From contig CABSNU010000007.1 in NCBI GenBank assembly GCA_902479135.1, positions 1 to 64,000 of the forward strand: a stretch of 64,000 bases of DNA, read 5' to 3'. Shown in pieces: positions 1 through 8,757 of this stretch. How positions within the stretch are numbered: position 1 is the stretch's first letter; each line of letters begins with the position of its first letter. The translations under genes were made by a program, and so were the position numbers. The DNA comes from an uncultured Collinsella sp. Its GTDB lineage: Bacteria; Actinomycetota; Coriobacteriia; Coriobacteriales; Coriobacteriaceae. The notes under the pieces were generated by a model. The model was not told the origin of the DNA. It did no database searches and saw only the letters and a program-made list of their open reading frames with translations.

Positions 1-303
1 TCCGTACATGTGCGGATGAATGTGGGAAGTGTTCGGATGAAGTTGATATTCAAGGCAATGAAAAGCCAGATTCTATCAATTTCTTTTCTCAGAGTCTTTG
101 TTCTTGACATTTATTAAAATTATGCAGTGTTATTTGATTTTTCAGTTTTAGAAACCAGCAGGTAGAATCGTTGGCAAATATAGATACATGACACTCTGTT
201 ATTTGTACAACATTTTGTTTTAACCCACTCAATCTGTGAACGGTCGACATTTGGCTGTGAGTGGTCGTTTGTTCTCCGCGTCGATTCGCCTCGGGACAAA
301 AAA
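1..303. other. AT-rich intergenic DNA, no supported gene
   Basis: About 300 bases of clearly lower G+C content than the rest of the window. The short open frames here have no recognisable protein features, so I call no gene. A promoter-like pair on the plus strand, TTGACA at 104-109 and TGTTAT at 128-133 with an 18-base spacer, points toward the convergent gene at 394 and has no visible product. The composition suggests the edge of foreign DNA extending left of the window, but that is inference. Confidence 0.4.
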
Positions 304-331
304 GCGTCCCGGCAATCGGTTGCCGGGACGC
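304..331 (-). terminator. Rho-independent terminator
   Basis: A perfect 12-bp stem (304-315 with 320-331) closed by a TCGG tetraloop. It is followed on the minus strand by a run of Ts (A-run at 296-303). It lies downstream of the leftmost minus-strand gene and probably ends that transcript. Confidence 0.8.
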
Positions 332-338
332 CTGATCG

Positions 339-378
339 AACCACCACAAAGGTGCCTGTCCCCTTTGTGGTGGTTTTT
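339..378. repeat. Palindromic repeat R1, copy a
   Basis: Inverted repeat with arms of the type AACCACCACAAAGG and CCTTTGTGGTGGTT around a short centre containing CCTGTCC. Related palindromes lie at 1306-1343, 2906-2939 and, degraded, 17354-17386. All are intergenic and mostly follow minus-strand stop codons, so they may act as terminators or REP-like elements. Confidence 0.75.
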
Positions 379-393
379 GTCCAGCGCGCAGTA

Positions 394-1215
394 CTACAGC
401 AGGTGCTCCTGGATAAAGATCGCGATACCGTCTTTGTCGTTGCTGGCGGTTACAAAGTCGGCGGCGGCACGAGTGGCGTCGCTGCCGTTTGCCATGGCTA
501 CGCCCACGCCGGCGTCGGCAACCATGCAGGTGTCGTTATCGGCATCGCCAAACACGCAGATGTTCTGGAGCTCCATGCCGTTGAGCTCCGCCACACGCAC
601 AAGGCCGCGTGTCTTGGACACGCGCGGATCCATAAACTCGTAGAGCCGCTGCGTGGTTTGCAGAGCCGCCGCCTTAACAGTGCTATCGGCAAACGTCGAT
701 GCTCGCTCGATGACCTGTGGCATCACCTCGGGCGCCATGGTAAACATCACCTTGGGCTGCGGCTCGCGCAAGAACTCGGCAAAATCGACCACCTGGTAGG
801 GCACGCCGTCGACGCGCGACAGGTGCTCGACGCACGCGTTGCTCTCGGGCACGTAGAACACGCCGTCTCGGGGGCAGACGGGTGTTGCCGGAAGGTCCGC
901 CATGTGCTTGCAGATGCGCGCGATGGTCTCGCCCGGCAGCGGATAGCTCAGCTCGTTGATGTCGTGCGCGCGGTCGATGACCTCGGCGCCACCGCAGCCC
1001 ACGAGCACGTCCACCAGGCCTTCGATGCCCCAGAGCTCGTACATGGCCTCGGTCGCGTGGGCGTCGCGCCCGGTGCACAGGCCAAAGAGCACGCCGCGCT
1101 CGCGCAGGGCGCGGATCGCCGCCACGGTGCGCGGGGACACCGCGTGCTGGCTCGTGAGCAGCGTGCCGTCGATATCGCAGAACACGGCTTTGATGTGGCT
1201 GAAGGTGGTGTCCAT
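394..1215 (-). CDS. Cof-type HAD-superfamily hydrolase
   Basis: A 273-residue protein of the HAD phosphatase superfamily, Cof/YidA-like, expected to dephosphorylate small phosphorylated metabolites in the cytoplasm. Motif I is visible near the N-terminus as CDIDGT, with the nucleophile Asp14 and the acid/base Asp16. Motif IV appears as GDADND near residue 223, and a large cap domain lies between them. Length fits the family. The ATG has an AAAGG-type ribosome-binding site just upstream. It is the last gene of a minus-strand run following the MFS transporter. The substrate cannot be read from the sequence. Confidence 0.88.
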   Translation of the reverse strand: MDTTFSHIKAVFCDIDGTLLTSQHAVSPRTVAAIRALRERGVLFGLCTGRDAHATEAMYELWGIEGLVDVLVGCGGAEVIDRAHDINELSYPLPGETIARICKHMADLPATPVCPRDGVFYVPESNACVEHLSRVDGVPYQVVDFAEFLREPQPKVMFTMAPEVMPQVIERASTFADSTVKAAALQTTQRLYEFMDPRVSKTRGLVRVAELNGMELQNICVFGDADNDTCMVADAGVGVAMANGSDATRAAADFVTASNDKDGIAIFIQEHLL

Positions 1216-1305
1216 GGGAGCCTTTCTGGGTTGTGCGGCGATGTGGGGTGTATTCGCAAACGTCGTACATGGTATACCAAGGCACAGGCGCGGCCCGTCA
1301 AAGCA

Positions 1306-1343
1306 AAAACCACCACAAAGGAGCCTGGCCCCTTTGTGGTGGT
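1306..1343. repeat. Palindromic repeat R1, copy b
   Basis: Arms AAAACCACCACAAAGG and CCTTTGTGGTGGT around a centre with CCTGGCC. It lies between the MFS gene and the HAD gene, with copy a of repeat R2 between it and the MFS gene. Confidence 0.75.
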
Positions 1344-1374
1344 CGGACCCGCAGGATGGCCTGACCCGCAGCGC

Positions 1375-1439
1375 AAACCATCACAACATTCGACGTTTTT
1401 CGGCAAAATCGCGATTTTCATCGAATGTTGTGATGGTTT
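1375..1439. repeat. Palindromic repeat R2, copy a
   Basis: Perfect 19-bp arms AAACCATCACAACATTCGA (1375-1393) and its complement (1421-1439), with a 27-base AT-rich loop. It begins 13 bases beyond the stop codon of the MFS gene on the minus strand. Two more copies are at 5495-5558 and 6736-6800, each just downstream of a minus-strand gene. A terminator or REP-like role is inferred. Confidence 0.85.
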
Positions 1440-1451
1440 CTTACCTGTTTC

Positions 1452-2732
1452 TTACTGCTTTACGGCACGTTCCAAGTGATTGCGTCCAAACAGCAGCAAC
1501 GCCGCAGGGACCGCCGTCACGACCATGCCTGCCCCCACGAGTGTCCGTTGTACGCCAAATGTCGCCGCCAGCCACGGGGCAATCGCCAGCGGCGCCACGC
1601 CGGCGAACATATTGCCAAAGCCCATGACCGAGTTCACACGGCCAAGCTGCTCGAGCGGAGCCGTCGTTTGCACGATGGTGTTGTGGAGCGGGTTGACGAC
1701 ACCCCAAGCTATGCCCAGGGCGACCTGGCCGACAAGGGCCACACCCACGTACGGCGTCCCCACATAGAGCAGGCTTCCCAGGCCCACGGACATAAGTGCC
1801 ACGAGCAGCGTTTTTAGGTTTATCAAGTGCGGCGGCAAGCGAAGCGCGAGCACAGCACCCAGCACCGCGCCCACGCCCGAGGCAGACGAGAGCCAGCCCA
1901 TCCACTCAACGCCGACGTGTAGGACATCGCGGTAGAAGAACGACTCGAGCGGATCGAAGGCTCCGTAGCCAAAGTTCGAGAGGAAGATGATGCAGAAAAG
2001 CAGCGCGAGGACGCTGTTGGTGAAGACTGTCTTGATGCTGGCTGCGAAGGTGGCGCGGGCGGACGTGCTGGGGTTGGAGCTTTGTCCCGCACGCTCCCCT
2101 TCCTCTGCCGAATCGGCATCCGCATGCCCGGCGACATGGCTGGTCTGCGGCCTAAAGCCCCAACCGGCGACGAGCGCCAGCACGGTAAAGAGCATCATGA
2201 GCACGAACACCGCGCGCGACGACGCAGCCGCCGCGACAAAGCCGCCCAGCGTGGGTCCGACGATAATGCTCACATTTGAGAACATGGCGATGGCGGAATT
2301 GATGTCTTTGAGTTCGGCGGGGTCGTCGGTGAGGTAGGCCGGATAAGATGTGGCGATGGGTTGGGCAAATCCCATCGTAAAGCCTAAGAGCACCGCGCCG
2401 AGCAGGACAATGCCGGTCGCACCACCAAAGGCAATGATTGCCGTGCCGGTTGCCAGCGCGCCGACGATGCTCAGCAAGAAATGGCGGCGCGGACCCCATG
2501 CGTCGAGCGCAGCACCGCCCGCAAAGGATCCCAGGATCACAAATACATTCATAAACAGGACGGCCAGCGATGTCGCGACGACCGAGGCATCGTCCGCATA
2601 GGTAAGCGTTCCGATGACGCCGATAAAGTAGCTGGTCTGAAAACCGGTGTAGATGAGAAAGCGCATCGCCACCAGGCGCTTGGCCTGCACGGACAGCGAC
2701 GATTGAGGCTTTGAGAAAAGAGAGGCGAGCAT
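1452..2732 (-). CDS. MFS transporter (drug/metabolite exporter type)
   Basis: A 426-residue major facilitator superfamily permease with about 12 hydrophobic helices, of the MFS_3/EntS-like exporter type. The glycine- and alanine-rich helices and the polar central loop near residues 205-235 fit the two six-helix halves of the fold. I chose the ATG at 2732 because AAGGAG lies five bases upstream; the open frame extends 13 codons further without a good ribosome-binding site. Substrate unknown. It lies downstream of the moaC-mobB fusion and upstream of the HAD gene on the same strand, with palindromic repeats in both gaps. Confidence 0.85.
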   Translation of the reverse strand: MLASLFSKPQSSLSVQAKRLVAMRFLIYTGFQTSYFIGVIGTLTYADDASVVATSLAVLFMNVFVILGSFAGGAALDAWGPRRHFLLSIVGALATGTAIIAFGGATGIVLLGAVLLGFTMGFAQPIATSYPAYLTDDPAELKDINSAIAMFSNVSIIVGPTLGGFVAAAASSRAVFVLMMLFTVLALVAGWGFRPQTSHVAGHADADSAEEGERAGQSSNPSTSARATFAASIKTVFTNSVLALLFCIIFLSNFGYGAFDPLESFFYRDVLHVGVEWMGWLSSASGVGAVLGAVLALRLPPHLINLKTLLVALMSVGLGSLLYVGTPYVGVALVGQVALGIAWGVVNPLHNTIVQTTAPLEQLGRVNSVMGFGNMFAGVAPLAIAPWLAATFGVQRTLVGAGMVVTAVPAALLLFGRNHLERAVKQ

Positions 2733-2905
2733 GGAGACTCCTTGTTTCATACGAATACGGGCGGCGGGCATTCGCCACCGTCTGTCAAATCAATCTATCC
2801 GCATGAAACATTAAGGACGCATCAAGCCCCTTTTCTCCGTTTTTCGCTCAGTATGAACTACTTGGTAGATTGTAAGGCATGTCCCACACATCTACTAAAG
2901 CAAAA

Positions 2906-2939
2906 ACCACCACAAAGGTGCCTGGCCCCTTTGTGGTGG
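2906..2939. repeat. Palindromic repeat R1, copy c
   Basis: Arms ACCACCACAAAGG and CCTTTGTGGTGG around CCTGGCC, between the MFS start and the moaC-mobB terminator. Confidence 0.75.
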
Positions 2940-2958
2940 AAATGACGTTTGCCCAGAT

Positions 2959-2999
2959 AAAACCTGCCAAAACAAACCTGTCCCTTTTTGGCAGGTTTT
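2959..2999 (-). terminator. Hairpin overlapping the moaC-mobB stop codon
   Basis: Perfect 14-bp arms AAAACCTGCCAAAA (2959-2972) and TTTTGGCAGGTTTT (2986-2999). The loop contains CCTGTCCC, a string shared with the R1 repeats. The right arm runs into the TAA of the moaC-mobB fusion, so folding is coupled to the end of translation. Probably a terminator. Confidence 0.65.
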
Positions 3000-4302
3000 A
3001 GGCCAGATAATCTTGGATCAGATCGCAGATGGCTCGGGCGTCGTTGATGTTGATGGCTCGGGTCGCAAAGCCGGCATCGAATGCCTGGCGTGCCAGGGCT
3101 TCGTTGCAGGCAAGGGCCAGGGTGTGACCGTCGACCAGGTCGAGAGAGCTCTTGCCGCGCAGACGGTCGACACCGGAGCGCGCGACCACGATGTTGTCGA
3201 AGCCCTCGGTCTTGTAGCCCTCGATGATCACCACGTCGACATCGTTGTAGCGCGACAGCAGCTCGCGCGCGGGCATCTCGTCCTCCTCGCGCGTGTCGGC
3301 GTACTCCGCCCAGCGCGTGGCGCAGATGAGGCCCACGTGCTTGGAGCCGGCCTGGTGATGGCGCCACGTATCCTTAGCGGGCACATCGATATCAAAACCG
3401 TGATGCCCATGATGCTTGAGCGAACCCACGCGCAGGCCGCGGCGGGTGAGCTCGGCGATAACCTTCTCGACGAGCGTAGTCTTGCCCGAGTTTTGGTAGC
3501 CGATAAACGCGATTGCGGGGACGGCCGGAGCTGGAACTGTGGGCGCGACGGCGACGGGTGCGCTTGCGGGCGCGGCACCGTCAGCGGCCACGGCCGCAAC
3601 GGCAGCGGCCTGACGCTCTGCGCGGTCCCACACGCCCGAGCGGCCGCCCTCCTTGTGCAGCAGGCGCACGTCGACGATCTCCATGCCGCGATCGACGGCC
3701 TTGCACATGTCGTAGATCGTTAGGCACGCAGCACTCGCGCCGGTCAGAGCCTCCATCTCAATACCCGTCTTGCCCGTCACGCCCGCCGTGACCAGTACGT
3801 GAAAGCCAACCTGCCCGTCCGCGCGCGCCGGCGCCCAGCCCTCGGGCACGTCCTCGGCCGGCGTCCCCGCCGCAGCGATGGGCGCAATGTCGCACTTGCT
3901 CTTGGTAATGAGCAACGGATGGCACATGGGGATGATGTCGCTCGTGCGTTTGATGGCCATGATGCCCGCCACGCGCGCGCAGGCAAGCACGTCGCCCTTT
4001 TTGGCGCGGTCCTGCAGCACCATGGTCTGCGTCTCGGAATGCATGAGAATGGTGCCCTCGGCGATAGCAATGCGATGGGTCTCGGCCTTGTCGGACACGT
4101 CGACCATGCGCACCTCGCCCTTGGCGTCCACGTGCGTCAGCTCGTCGCGGCGCGCGTCACGGGCGGGCTCGGCTGCAGCGCTGGCAGTCGGCTGCGCGGA
4201 CGCGTCGGCGCTGCCAGCATTCGCCGCAGCCGTGACTTTGTGGGCAGACATCGCGGCCCTGCGAGCGGCCTTGGTGGCATCGGCGTACCTGCTCTTGGCC
4301 AT
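2998..4302 (-). CDS. moaC: MoaC-MobB fusion (molybdenum cofactor biosynthesis)
   Basis: A 433-residue fusion of two molybdenum cofactor proteins. Residues about 54-225 are MoaC, cyclic pyranopterin monophosphate synthase, with IPMCHPL and MEALTGASAACLTIYDMCKA. After an Ala/Pro-rich linker, residues about 260-433 are MobB, with the P-loop GYQNSGKTT and a downstream VIIEGYK segment; MobB is a GTPase thought to help attach guanine nucleotide to the cofactor. The first 50 residues are Ala-rich and low in complexity. I chose the start at 4302 because GGAGG lies eight bases upstream; only four bases separate it from the moaA stop, so the two are co-translated. Confidence 0.93.
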   Translation of the reverse strand: MAKSRYADATKAARRAAMSAHKVTAAANAGSADASAQPTASAAAEPARDARRDELTHVDAKGEVRMVDVSDKAETHRIAIAEGTILMHSETQTMVLQDRAKKGDVLACARVAGIMAIKRTSDIIPMCHPLLITKSKCDIAPIAAAGTPAEDVPEGWAPARADGQVGFHVLVTAGVTGKTGIEMEALTGASAACLTIYDMCKAVDRGMEIVDVRLLHKEGGRSGVWDRAERQAAAVAAVAADGAAPASAPVAVAPTVPAPAVPAIAFIGYQNSGKTTLVEKVIAELTRRGLRVGSLKHHGHHGFDIDVPAKDTWRHHQAGSKHVGLICATRWAEYADTREEDEMPARELLSRYNDVDVVIIEGYKTEGFDNIVVARSGVDRLRGKSSLDLVDGHTLALACNEALARQAFDAGFATRAININDARAICDLIQDYLA

Positions 4303-4306
4303 ATGA

Positions 4307-5362
4307 TCATCCTCCGATTTGGGACATAAATCGTTGCGTGCCCTCAATTATCGCGTGTTCCTGCGGTTTGTGGGCCACGGCATCGCACCAAATCGAAAGT
4401 ACCTGCATATCATCACCACGGCGCAGGGCGTCGCGCACCGAATACTCGGCATCGCTGAACAGGCACGGACGCACGTTGCCGTCGGCCGTCAGGCGCAGGC
4501 GGTTGCAATTCGCACAAAAATGGTTGGACATGGCACTGATGAAGCCAACCGTTCCCGCCGCGCCCGGAAAGTGCCAATAGCGCGCAGGGCCCGCGCCGGC
4601 AGGAGCGTCGTTGATGTCGAGCGGCTCGAGCTCGCCCAGTCCCGTCGCGGTGACCCCGGCATTGATGCGCGCCCGCAGCTCGTCGCTCGGCACGGTGTCA
4701 CTCGCATCCCACAACTCGGGATTGAGCGCGGGAGCATGCGGGTCCACAGCGCAATGCGAGCTCGTACGTTCGTCGCCGATGGGCATGTACTCGATAAAGC
4801 GCAGGTGGATGGGGCGGTCGAGCGTGAGCCGCGCAAGGGCCGCCACGTCTTGGTTGAGCCGGCGCACTACAACACAGTTGACCTTAACGGGCTCAAAGCC
4901 CCAAGCCAGCGCCGCGTCGATGCCGGCCATGGTCTGCTCGAGTCGACCCAGGCGCGTGATCTTTCCAAAGAGCGTAGGGTCGAGCGTGTCGAGCGAAATG
5001 TTGACGCGGTTAAGCCCGGCGTCTTTGAGCTGCGGCGCCAGCTTGGGCAGCAGGGCGCCGTTGGTGGTAAGCGAGATGTCCTCGATCAGCGGAATCGCGC
5101 GGATGTCGCGAATGAGCGGAATGATACGGCGGCTGACCAGCGGCTCGCCGCCCGTCAGGCGTACGCGGCGAATGCCCTCCCCCGCCACCAAGCGCACAAA
5201 GCGGGCGATTTCCTCGGCGCTGAGCAGCTCGTCGTGCGCGCGGGGCGCCACGCCATCGGCCGGCATGCAATAGATGCAGCGAAAATTGCACTTGTCGGTA
5301 ACGGCAATGCGCAGGTAGTTGATGTCGCGGCCAAAACCGTCATGTTGTACGCGCCCGTCCAC
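4307..5362 (-). CDS. moaA: GTP 3',8-cyclase MoaA
   Basis: Radical SAM enzyme of 351 residues that, with MoaC, converts GTP to cyclic pyranopterin monophosphate, the first step of molybdenum cofactor synthesis. The N-terminal CxxxCxxC cluster motif is at Cys25, Cys29 and Cys32 (TDKCNFRCIYC). A second C-terminal cluster motif, FCANCNRLRL followed by a later Cys, binds the GTP-side 4Fe-4S cluster. The protein ends in Gly-Gly, as MoaA proteins require. The start is a GTG with GGGGAGG immediately upstream. It is first in a moaA-moaC/mobB pair. Confidence 0.95.
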   Translation of the reverse strand: MDGRVQHDGFGRDINYLRIAVTDKCNFRCIYCMPADGVAPRAHDELLSAEEIARFVRLVAGEGIRRVRLTGGEPLVSRRIIPLIRDIRAIPLIEDISLTTNGALLPKLAPQLKDAGLNRVNISLDTLDPTLFGKITRLGRLEQTMAGIDAALAWGFEPVKVNCVVVRRLNQDVAALARLTLDRPIHLRFIEYMPIGDERTSSHCAVDPHAPALNPELWDASDTVPSDELRARINAGVTATGLGELEPLDINDAPAGAGPARYWHFPGAAGTVGFISAMSNHFCANCNRLRLTADGNVRPCLFSDAEYSVRDALRRGDDMQVLSIWCDAVAHKPQEHAIIEGTQRFMSQIGG

Positions 5363-5494
5363 GCAGTCCTCCCCTCACGCGGCGTTTTATTCTTCGGAAA
5401 ACATAATACCCCACGGGAGAATCATGCCGACACCCGTACGACAGGACAGGTCACTTCGAGCAAAACGGACTTTCCAAGCCCATCCTCAGCATAC

Positions 5495-5558
5495 AAACCA
5501 TCACAACATTCGATGCTTTTCCCGATTTTGGCAAAAACGTCGAATGTTGTGATGGTTT
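5495..5558. repeat. Palindromic repeat R2, copy b
   Basis: Arms identical to copy a, with a 26-base loop starting TGCTTTTCCCG. It lies 38 bases beyond the stop of the gene at 5597-6634 on the minus strand, upstream of moaA. Confidence 0.85.
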
Positions 5559-5596
5559 GCCTGCCCACGGCACCCCGTAGAAGGACCAAAGCGCCC

Positions 5597-6634
5597 CTAA
5601 AGACCGCCGTCCCAGTGCCGAATCACAAATTCTCGCAGGTCGTTCTGACGTTTCTGGAACGCTTCGCTTCGGTCGCACGTGAGGCCCATAGCGAGCGCGA
5701 TGGCGTTCATCGCCCGGTGCAATTGCAGCTGGTGGGCAAACTGAGTCCCGGTGAGGACGATCATCCTAAAGCCCAGCGCGCTCAGCACGGTCATACGCTC
5801 CGCATCCGACGCGCTGCGCTGTTTATCAAGATGGTCCGAACCGTTGTATTCAATCCCCGTACCGCTCGCAGGCGCATATACGTCGATCTCGAAATACCCG
5901 GCCTTTGCGAGATACTTGAACTCGTTGGGAACATCGACCCGATGGTTGAGCTCGATCTTGGCGTATCCCAGCCCGCCCTGGGAACGTTTTGCTACGACCA
6001 TGATTGCGGTGGCCGTCTCCATGGGCGACCGCGCGCCATCGTGCACGCGCTTGAGCACGGCGGCCGCGCGTATAGCCCCCTGACGAGATCGGTTCTCATT
6101 GCAATAGGCAATCAAGTCGGCAACGGTATACCTCTGCCCCATCTCGACATAATCGTCCGTCGACAGATGATTCAAATGGTATCGGGCACAGATTTCGTAG
6201 CCATATTCCAGCTGCTCGGGTTCGCTCATCCACGAACCCGCTTGGACAAAACACATGACCTCATCAACCACCAGAAGGCCCTCTGCCACCTCGATAAGAT
6301 GGCTTGGAGGTACCGGCGCCCCAAACACGTGGCACCTAAATCCAGCCGGCGTCGAGCGCTCAAAATCGAAGTTGACGAGCGTGTCGATATGATCGAGCTC
6401 TTCTCGTGGAATACCGAGCGAAACCAGATAGTCGGTAACGATCCCAACTGCCGTCGAAGCCCTCAGCCCCTTGGCATCGAGCCCCAATTTGGGCAGGTCC
6501 GCAGTCGGCTCCGCCTCGTTAGCAAGCGAGTCCTCATCGTATAGGCTGCTTGCTCGCGAGAGCGGCTCGGACGGGCGCGCCACGTTGTGGTACAGCCAGG
6601 CAGTCTTATGGGACAGGACGATCGGCAGGTCCAT
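5597..6634 (-). CDS. Uncharacterised protein with restriction-endonuclease-like (Vsr/DUF559-like) C-terminal region
   Basis: A 345-residue protein I cannot assign to a named family. The C-terminal third (about 245-330) resembles the Vsr/DUF559 endonuclease fold: FEIDVYAP, then GIEYNGSDH, a basic helix with DAER, then LGFRMIVLT and a Gln. These match the spaced Asp/Glu/Gln/Lys-like positions of that fold. The N-terminal half carries none of the helix-turn-helix or other domains I can name. The start has GGAGGG four bases upstream. It stands alone between two R2 repeats. It could be a defence or AbiEi-like effector, but this is inference and nuclease activity is unproven. Confidence 0.6.
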   Translation of the reverse strand: MDLPIVLSHKTAWLYHNVARPSEPLSRASSLYDEDSLANEAEPTADLPKLGLDAKGLRASTAVGIVTDYLVSLGIPREELDHIDTLVNFDFERSTPAGFRCHVFGAPVPPSHLIEVAEGLLVVDEVMCFVQAGSWMSEPEQLEYGYEICARYHLNHLSTDDYVEMGQRYTVADLIAYCNENRSRQGAIRAAAVLKRVHDGARSPMETATAIMVVAKRSQGGLGYAKIELNHRVDVPNEFKYLAKAGYFEIDVYAPASGTGIEYNGSDHLDKQRSASDAERMTVLSALGFRMIVLTGTQFAHQLQLHRAMNAIALAMGLTCDRSEAFQKRQNDLREFVIRHWDGGL

Positions 6635-6735
6635 GAGCCCTCCAATGGAGTCGGATAACCAACCTTATTCCCCTGCCCACGGGTCCGCACACCTTCGTGC
6701 GCAAGAAAGCGATTCCGCCCGATCGAGTGGTAGAA

Positions 6736-6800
6736 AAACCATCGCAACATTCGATGCTTTTCCCGTTTTTGGCAAAAAACGTCGAATGTTGTGATGGTTT
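6736..6800. repeat. Palindromic repeat R2, copy c
   Basis: Arms as in copies a and b with one base changed in the left arm, which makes a G-T type pair. The loop TGCTTTTCCCG... is nearly that of copy b. It lies 49 bases beyond the stop codon of the ABC transporter gene. Confidence 0.85.
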
Positions 6801-6849
6801 GAGGCGAGGTGAGGGGCACGGAAGGGCCAAAGCATCGTGCTCGAACGGG

Positions 6850-8757
6850 TTATTCCAACTCTTTTAAGCCATGCGCCAGCTGCCAGTACTCGCCGTGCTG
6901 GGCGAGCAACTCTTCGTGGGTACCGCGCTCGATGATGCGGCCGTGTTCGAGGACCATGATGGCGTCGGCGTCGCGGACGGTGGACAGGCGGTGCGCAATC
7001 ATAAACGTGGTGCGTCCGCGCATGATGCGGTCCATACCGCGTTCGATGAGCTTTTCGGTGCGCGTGTCGATAGAGCTCGTGGCCTCGTCCAAGATGAGCA
7101 CGGGCGGGTCGGCAACAGCCACGCGCGCGATGGCGAGCAGCTGGCGCTGGCCCTGCGACAGGTTGGCGCCGTCGGCCGTGACCGGCGTGTCGTACCCTCT
7201 AGGCAGGCGGCGGATAAACGAATCGGCACAGGCGGCCTCGGCAGCGGCGCGCACCTCCTCGTCGGTCGCGTCGAGCTTGCCAAAGCGGATGTTCTGTGCG
7301 ATGGTGCCGCTAAACAGGTGCGTGTCCTGCAGCACAATGCCGAGCGATCCGCGCAGGCTGGCCTTGGCAATGTGCTTGACGTCGATACCGTCGTACGTGA
7401 TTTCGCCGTCATCGACCTCGTAGAAGCGGTTGATGAGGTTGGTGATGGTCGTCTTTCCGGCGCCCGTCGAGCCCACAAAGGCGATCTTTTGGCCTGGCTT
7501 GGCAAACAGGTTGAGGTCCGTGAGCACACGGGTGCCCGGCACGTAGGAAAAGTCCACGGCATGGAAGCGCACGTCGCCGGCGAGCGGGACCAAGCCGCAC
7601 GTGAGCTCGGTGCCGTCGGCAGCCACCGCACGGCCCGACTCATCAACGGCAGCCACATCATGCAGGTGCCCGTACGCGCCCACGCCCTGGCCCTCGGGAA
7701 TCTTCCATGCCCACGCGGCGTCGCCCGTCTGCACCAGCTCCACGCAGCCCTCGTCCACCTCGGGCTCAAGATCCATGGCGGCAAACAGGCGCTCGGCTCC
7801 GGCCAGCGCGTTGAGCAAGAAGTTGCCCAGCTGCGTAAACTGATTGATGGGCATGGCGGCCTGACGCACAAAGACCAGGTAGCTTGCGAGCGCACCTACA
7901 TCGGCCAGACCGTTGATGCAGAGCATGCCGCCTGCCACCGCAACGATGGCGTAGTTGGCATAGCCGATCACCACGGTCATGGGCACCATCGAGTTGGCGT
8001 AGGCCTGCGCGGCACCACCGGTGCGGCGCAGCTCTTGGTTGCGCGCGTCAAAACCAGCCACGTTGGCCTGTTCGTGATTAAAGAGCTTGATGACCTTTTG
8101 GCCCGAGACCATCTCTTCGATATATCCGTCCAAATCGCCCAGCGACGCCTGTTGGGCGGCAAAAAAGCGCTTGGAACGCATGCCCGAGTAGCGCGCGTAC
8201 AGCACAATGGCCACATCGCACACGAGCGTGATAATCGTGAGCTGCCAGTTGAGGATGATGAGCATGGCCGTGGTGCCGACCACCTGGATGCTCGCCTGAA
8301 TCACGTTGGCAAAGCTGTTGTTGAGCGCCTCGGAGACGGTGTCGACGTCGTTGGTAAAGAAGCTCATGATGTCACCCGAGCGCGTGCTGTCGAAGTAGCT
8401 CAGCGGCAGCATCTGGATGTGCGCAAACAGGTCGCGGCGGATATCGGAGACCACGCGCTGGGCCGCGCGCACCATAATCTGTGAGTAGCCCAGAGCCGAG
8501 AGCACGCCCGCGGCGTAGATGGCAGCGGTAAAGATAACCTGCTTGGTGAGCAGCTCCTCCCCGCCCGTTGCCAAACCGTTGACGATGGGGCGCACCATGT
8601 AGGTACCGGCAAGGCTTGCGATGGCGGCCACAGAGGCAAGCACACCCACTGCGAGCAGCGAGAACTTGGCATGCCCCATGTAGGAGAGCAGGCGGCGAAG
8701 CGTCTGCGCCAGATTGGCGGGACGGGCCTGAGCGGATGTCTTAGGCACGATGCTCAT
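6850..8757 (-). CDS. ABC exporter subunit, canonical ATPase half (heterodimer partner 2)
   Basis: A 635-residue half-transporter with an N-terminal six-helix exporter domain and a C-terminal ATPase domain. The ATPase motifs are canonical: Walker A GSTGAGKTT, signature LSQGQRQLL, Walker B LILDEATSSID with the catalytic Glu, and H-loop MIAHRLSTV. A roughly 50-residue insert lies just before the ATPase domain. I chose the start at 8757, overlapping the upstream partner's stop by 17 bases; the longer open frame is out of register with the family. It likely pairs with the neighbouring subunit as a BmrCD-like multidrug or lipid exporter. Confidence 0.92.
   Translation of the reverse strand: MSIVPKTSAQARPANLAQTLRRLLSYMGHAKFSLLAVGVLASVAAIASLAGTYMVRPIVNGLATGGEELLTKQVIFTAAIYAAGVLSALGYSQIMVRAAQRVVSDIRRDLFAHIQMLPLSYFDSTRSGDIMSFFTNDVDTVSEALNNSFANVIQASIQVVGTTAMLIILNWQLTIITLVCDVAIVLYARYSGMRSKRFFAAQQASLGDLDGYIEEMVSGQKVIKLFNHEQANVAGFDARNQELRRTGGAAQAYANSMVPMTVVIGYANYAIVAVAGGMLCINGLADVGALASYLVFVRQAAMPINQFTQLGNFLLNALAGAERLFAAMDLEPEVDEGCVELVQTGDAAWAWKIPEGQGVGAYGHLHDVAAVDESGRAVAADGTELTCGLVPLAGDVRFHAVDFSYVPGTRVLTDLNLFAKPGQKIAFVGSTGAGKTTITNLINRFYEVDDGEITYDGIDVKHIAKASLRGSLGIVLQDTHLFSGTIAQNIRFGKLDATDEEVRAAAEAACADSFIRRLPRGYDTPVTADGANLSQGQRQLLAIARVAVADPPVLILDEATSSIDTRTEKLIERGMDRIMRGRTTFMIAHRLSTVRDADAIMVLEHGRIIERGTHEELLAQHGEYWQLAHGLKELE

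Noticed and set aside
4319..6544. A long open frame of 741 codons on the plus strand
   Set aside because: It lies opposite moaA and the nuclease-fold gene, spans an intergenic R2 repeat, has no family features, and its codon pattern is a mirror of the real genes.
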